From Vibrio sp. RE86 (GTDB taxonomy: Bacteria > Pseudomonadota > Gammaproteobacteria > Enterobacterales > Vibrionaceae), in contig NZ_VTXI01000005.1 of the NCBI RefSeq assembly GCF_013114545.1, forward strand, positions 62,001 to 126,000: a DNA stretch of 64,000 nucleotides, read 5' to 3'. Each line of letters starts with the position of its first letter. The stretch's first letter is position 1. Below, piece after piece: positions 62,803 through 64,000 of the stretch. Made by a program: the position numbers and the translations under genes. Under the pieces are notes generated by a model. The model had not been told where the DNA came from, did no database searches, and was given only the letters and a program-made list of their open reading frames with translations.

Positions 62803-64000
62803 ATGAATGGAATGAATTACCTACGATCTATTGGCTTTTTGACCTCGATTGTCACATTAAGTTATCCCGCATTTTCTGCGCAAGATGTGGGTGCCTGCGT
62901 AAAGAGCGGCGGGGAGTATCCTGCAATCCCTGCTGTTAACAAACAAATATCGGATGTTTGTGAGTTACGATGGTTAAGTGAAAACAGTTCGGCTTGGACT
63001 TCGGACTGGATTCAAACCGCTGATATAGACCTTTCAAACTCGAAGCAGTGGAATAGCGGCAAAGGCTTTAGCCCCATTGGTAATGGCTCGAGTCAATTTA
63101 AAGGAGGTTATAATGGCCAAGGCTATGAAATCTCGGGGCTATACATCAACCGACCAACAAGCGATCACATAGGCTTATTCGGTTTTATTAATCACGCAGC
63201 GAATCCTTCTAACTACAAAATTCAAAATATCACGCTTTCTGGCGATGGTGATAAAAGCAACATTGATATCAAAGGTGCAAATAGAGTCGGTGGGGTCATT
63301 GGCTCTGGCCACTATGTTCTAGCAGAAAACCTCGAATCATCGATGGTGATAGTGGCCGATAGAGCGGTAGGCGGACTCATTGGTTATTTTCATGGTAGTG
63401 ACATCTCCCAAAGCCGTTCGTTTGGTTCGATAACTTCATTAGAGAGTTCGGACGTGTTCATGGGCACCAGTGCATCTGCTGGTGGTTTTATCGGAGAAGC
63501 TTCTTATGGTAGCGCAATAGAAAATAGTTTTAGCCAGACCGATGTTAATGGAACAAAGCGCGTGGGTGGGTTTGTGGGTGAGGCTGACCCTTTCATAAGC
63601 ATAGTAAATAGTTATTCGGTTGGCACGGTTTCAGGCACTTCATCTGTCAGCAGTTTTATCGGTACGCAAGCAGGTACAGCTACTAACGCGGTCTACGATT
63701 GTGATTTCGGAATTTCAGGGACATCGGACTGCGGTGAAGCCGAGACTGATGGTTCGGTGGGCTTTAGTTCAAGTGTAATGAAGGCTGAGCAAACCTATTT
63801 AGCACTGAATTGGGACATTACTAGTGATGCTTGGCAAGAATCTATTTGGAAGATTTCAGAAGGGAGTTATCCGACTCATAGTAAACCGATTTCGCTCATA
63901 GTCTCACCTAAACGTGAAGATATGCCGACCGAGATTATAATAGAGCAAGGCAGTTTAAGTACGATAGCGCTTGCTGCCCAGCCTCACAACGATGGTGCCA
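62803..64000 (+). CDS. Exported GLUG-repeat protein, cut by window end
   Basis: The frame is open from ATG 62803 to the end of the window, 399 codons, without a stop. AAGGAG lies at 62791-62796. A signal peptide (LTSIVTLSYPAFSA) is followed by glycine-rich repeats of the GLUG type: VGGVIGSGHYV, VGGLIGYFHGSDISQSRSFG, GGFIGEASYGSAIENSFSQ and VGGFVGEADPFISIVNSYS. Such repeats form beta-helices in large surface proteins and adhesins. Two CDFGISG/DCGE cysteines lie near residue 303. The total length and anchoring are unknown because the 3' end is missing. Confidence 0.85.
   Translation, partial: MNGMNYLRSIGFLTSIVTLSYPAFSAQDVGACVKSGGEYPAIPAVNKQISDVCELRWLSENSSAWTSDWIQTADIDLSNSKQWNSGKGFSPIGNGSSQFKGGYNGQGYEISGLYINRPTSDHIGLFGFINHAANPSNYKIQNITLSGDGDKSNIDIKGANRVGGVIGSGHYVLAENLESSMVIVADRAVGGLIGYFHGSDISQSRSFGSITSLESSDVFMGTSASAGGFIGEASYGSAIENSFSQTDVNGTKRVGGFVGEADPFISIVNSYSVGTVSGTSSVSSFIGTQAGTATNAVYDCDFGISGTSDCGEAETDGSVGFSSSVMKAEQTYLALNWDITSDAWQESIWKISEGSYPTHSKPISLIVSPKREDMPTEIIIEQGSLSTIALAAQPHNDGA

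Overview
The window is a contiguous piece of a gamma-proteobacterial chromosome, almost certainly Vibrio or a close relative within Vibrionaceae. The reasons are an intact mukF-mukE-mukB condensin operon, a monomeric NADP isocitrate dehydrogenase, the paired N-degron transferases Bpt and Aat, a cyclic-di-GMP-I riboswitch ahead of a tfoY gene, a torECA operon, and a gene order from infA through topA, glgCA, tfoY, purR and torR to mukB that, from memory, follows the V. cholerae VC1737-VC1714 block in reverse. The species cannot be named from the sequence. I see no rRNA, tRNA, insertion sequence, prophage or CRISPR array. Most operons end in clear intrinsic terminators.

Layout: 0-11 kb carries housekeeping genes (cysS, tdk, infA, bpt-aat, a glycine-zipper protein, aroA, yciN, topA) and a membrane sensor with a degenerate GGDEF domain. 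11-14.4 kb is the glycogen operon glgC-glgA behind a structured leader. 14.5-21 kb holds a hydrolase, a small zinc-ribbon protein, a TVP38-like membrane protein, riboswitch-controlled tfoY, purR, torD, torR and elyC. 21-28.5 kb is cmoM-mukF-mukE-mukB. 28.7-32 kb is a chemoreceptor, a porin and a small periplasmic binding-fold protein in one direction. 32-35.3 kb is a tight three-gene operon on the minus strand: a retropepsin-like lipoprotein protease, an inactive transglutaminase fused to seven membrane helices, and a RimK-related ATP-grasp ligase. 35.5-41 kb holds cmoB, cmoA, yecE, aspS and rluE. 41.5-49 kb holds icd, a second chemoreceptor, cspD, clpS and clpA. 49-54 kb holds a DUF218 protein, an SDR-like protein, a small TIGR02647-like protein, focA, a probable 36-residue ORF, a palindromic pair of DnaA boxes and fetB. 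54-58 kb is torE-torC-torA. 58-64 kb holds a solute-binding protein, a porin, an alpha-galactosidase, a lone ruvC and the start of an exported GLUG-repeat protein that runs off the window.

Several pathways are complete or nearly so across separate loci. The N-degron pathway has Bpt and Aat to add destabilising leucine or phenylalanine, and ClpS and ClpA to deliver substrates. CmoB, CmoA and CmoM together make the methylated 5-carboxymethoxyuridine of tRNA wobble positions. Anaerobic TMAO respiration has TorE, TorC and TorA, with TorD and TorR 34 kb away; torS is not in the window. Cyclic-di-GMP signalling appears twice, as a riboswitch on tfoY and as a sensor whose GGDEF motif is degenerate while its RxxD inhibitory-site motif remains.

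The best candidate for an incompletely described system is the protease, transglutaminase-7TM and ATP-grasp operon at 32-35.3 kb. Its parts suggest envelope-linked peptide ligation and cleavage with an unknown substrate. The chemoreceptor, porin and binding-protein cluster beside it is the second candidate.
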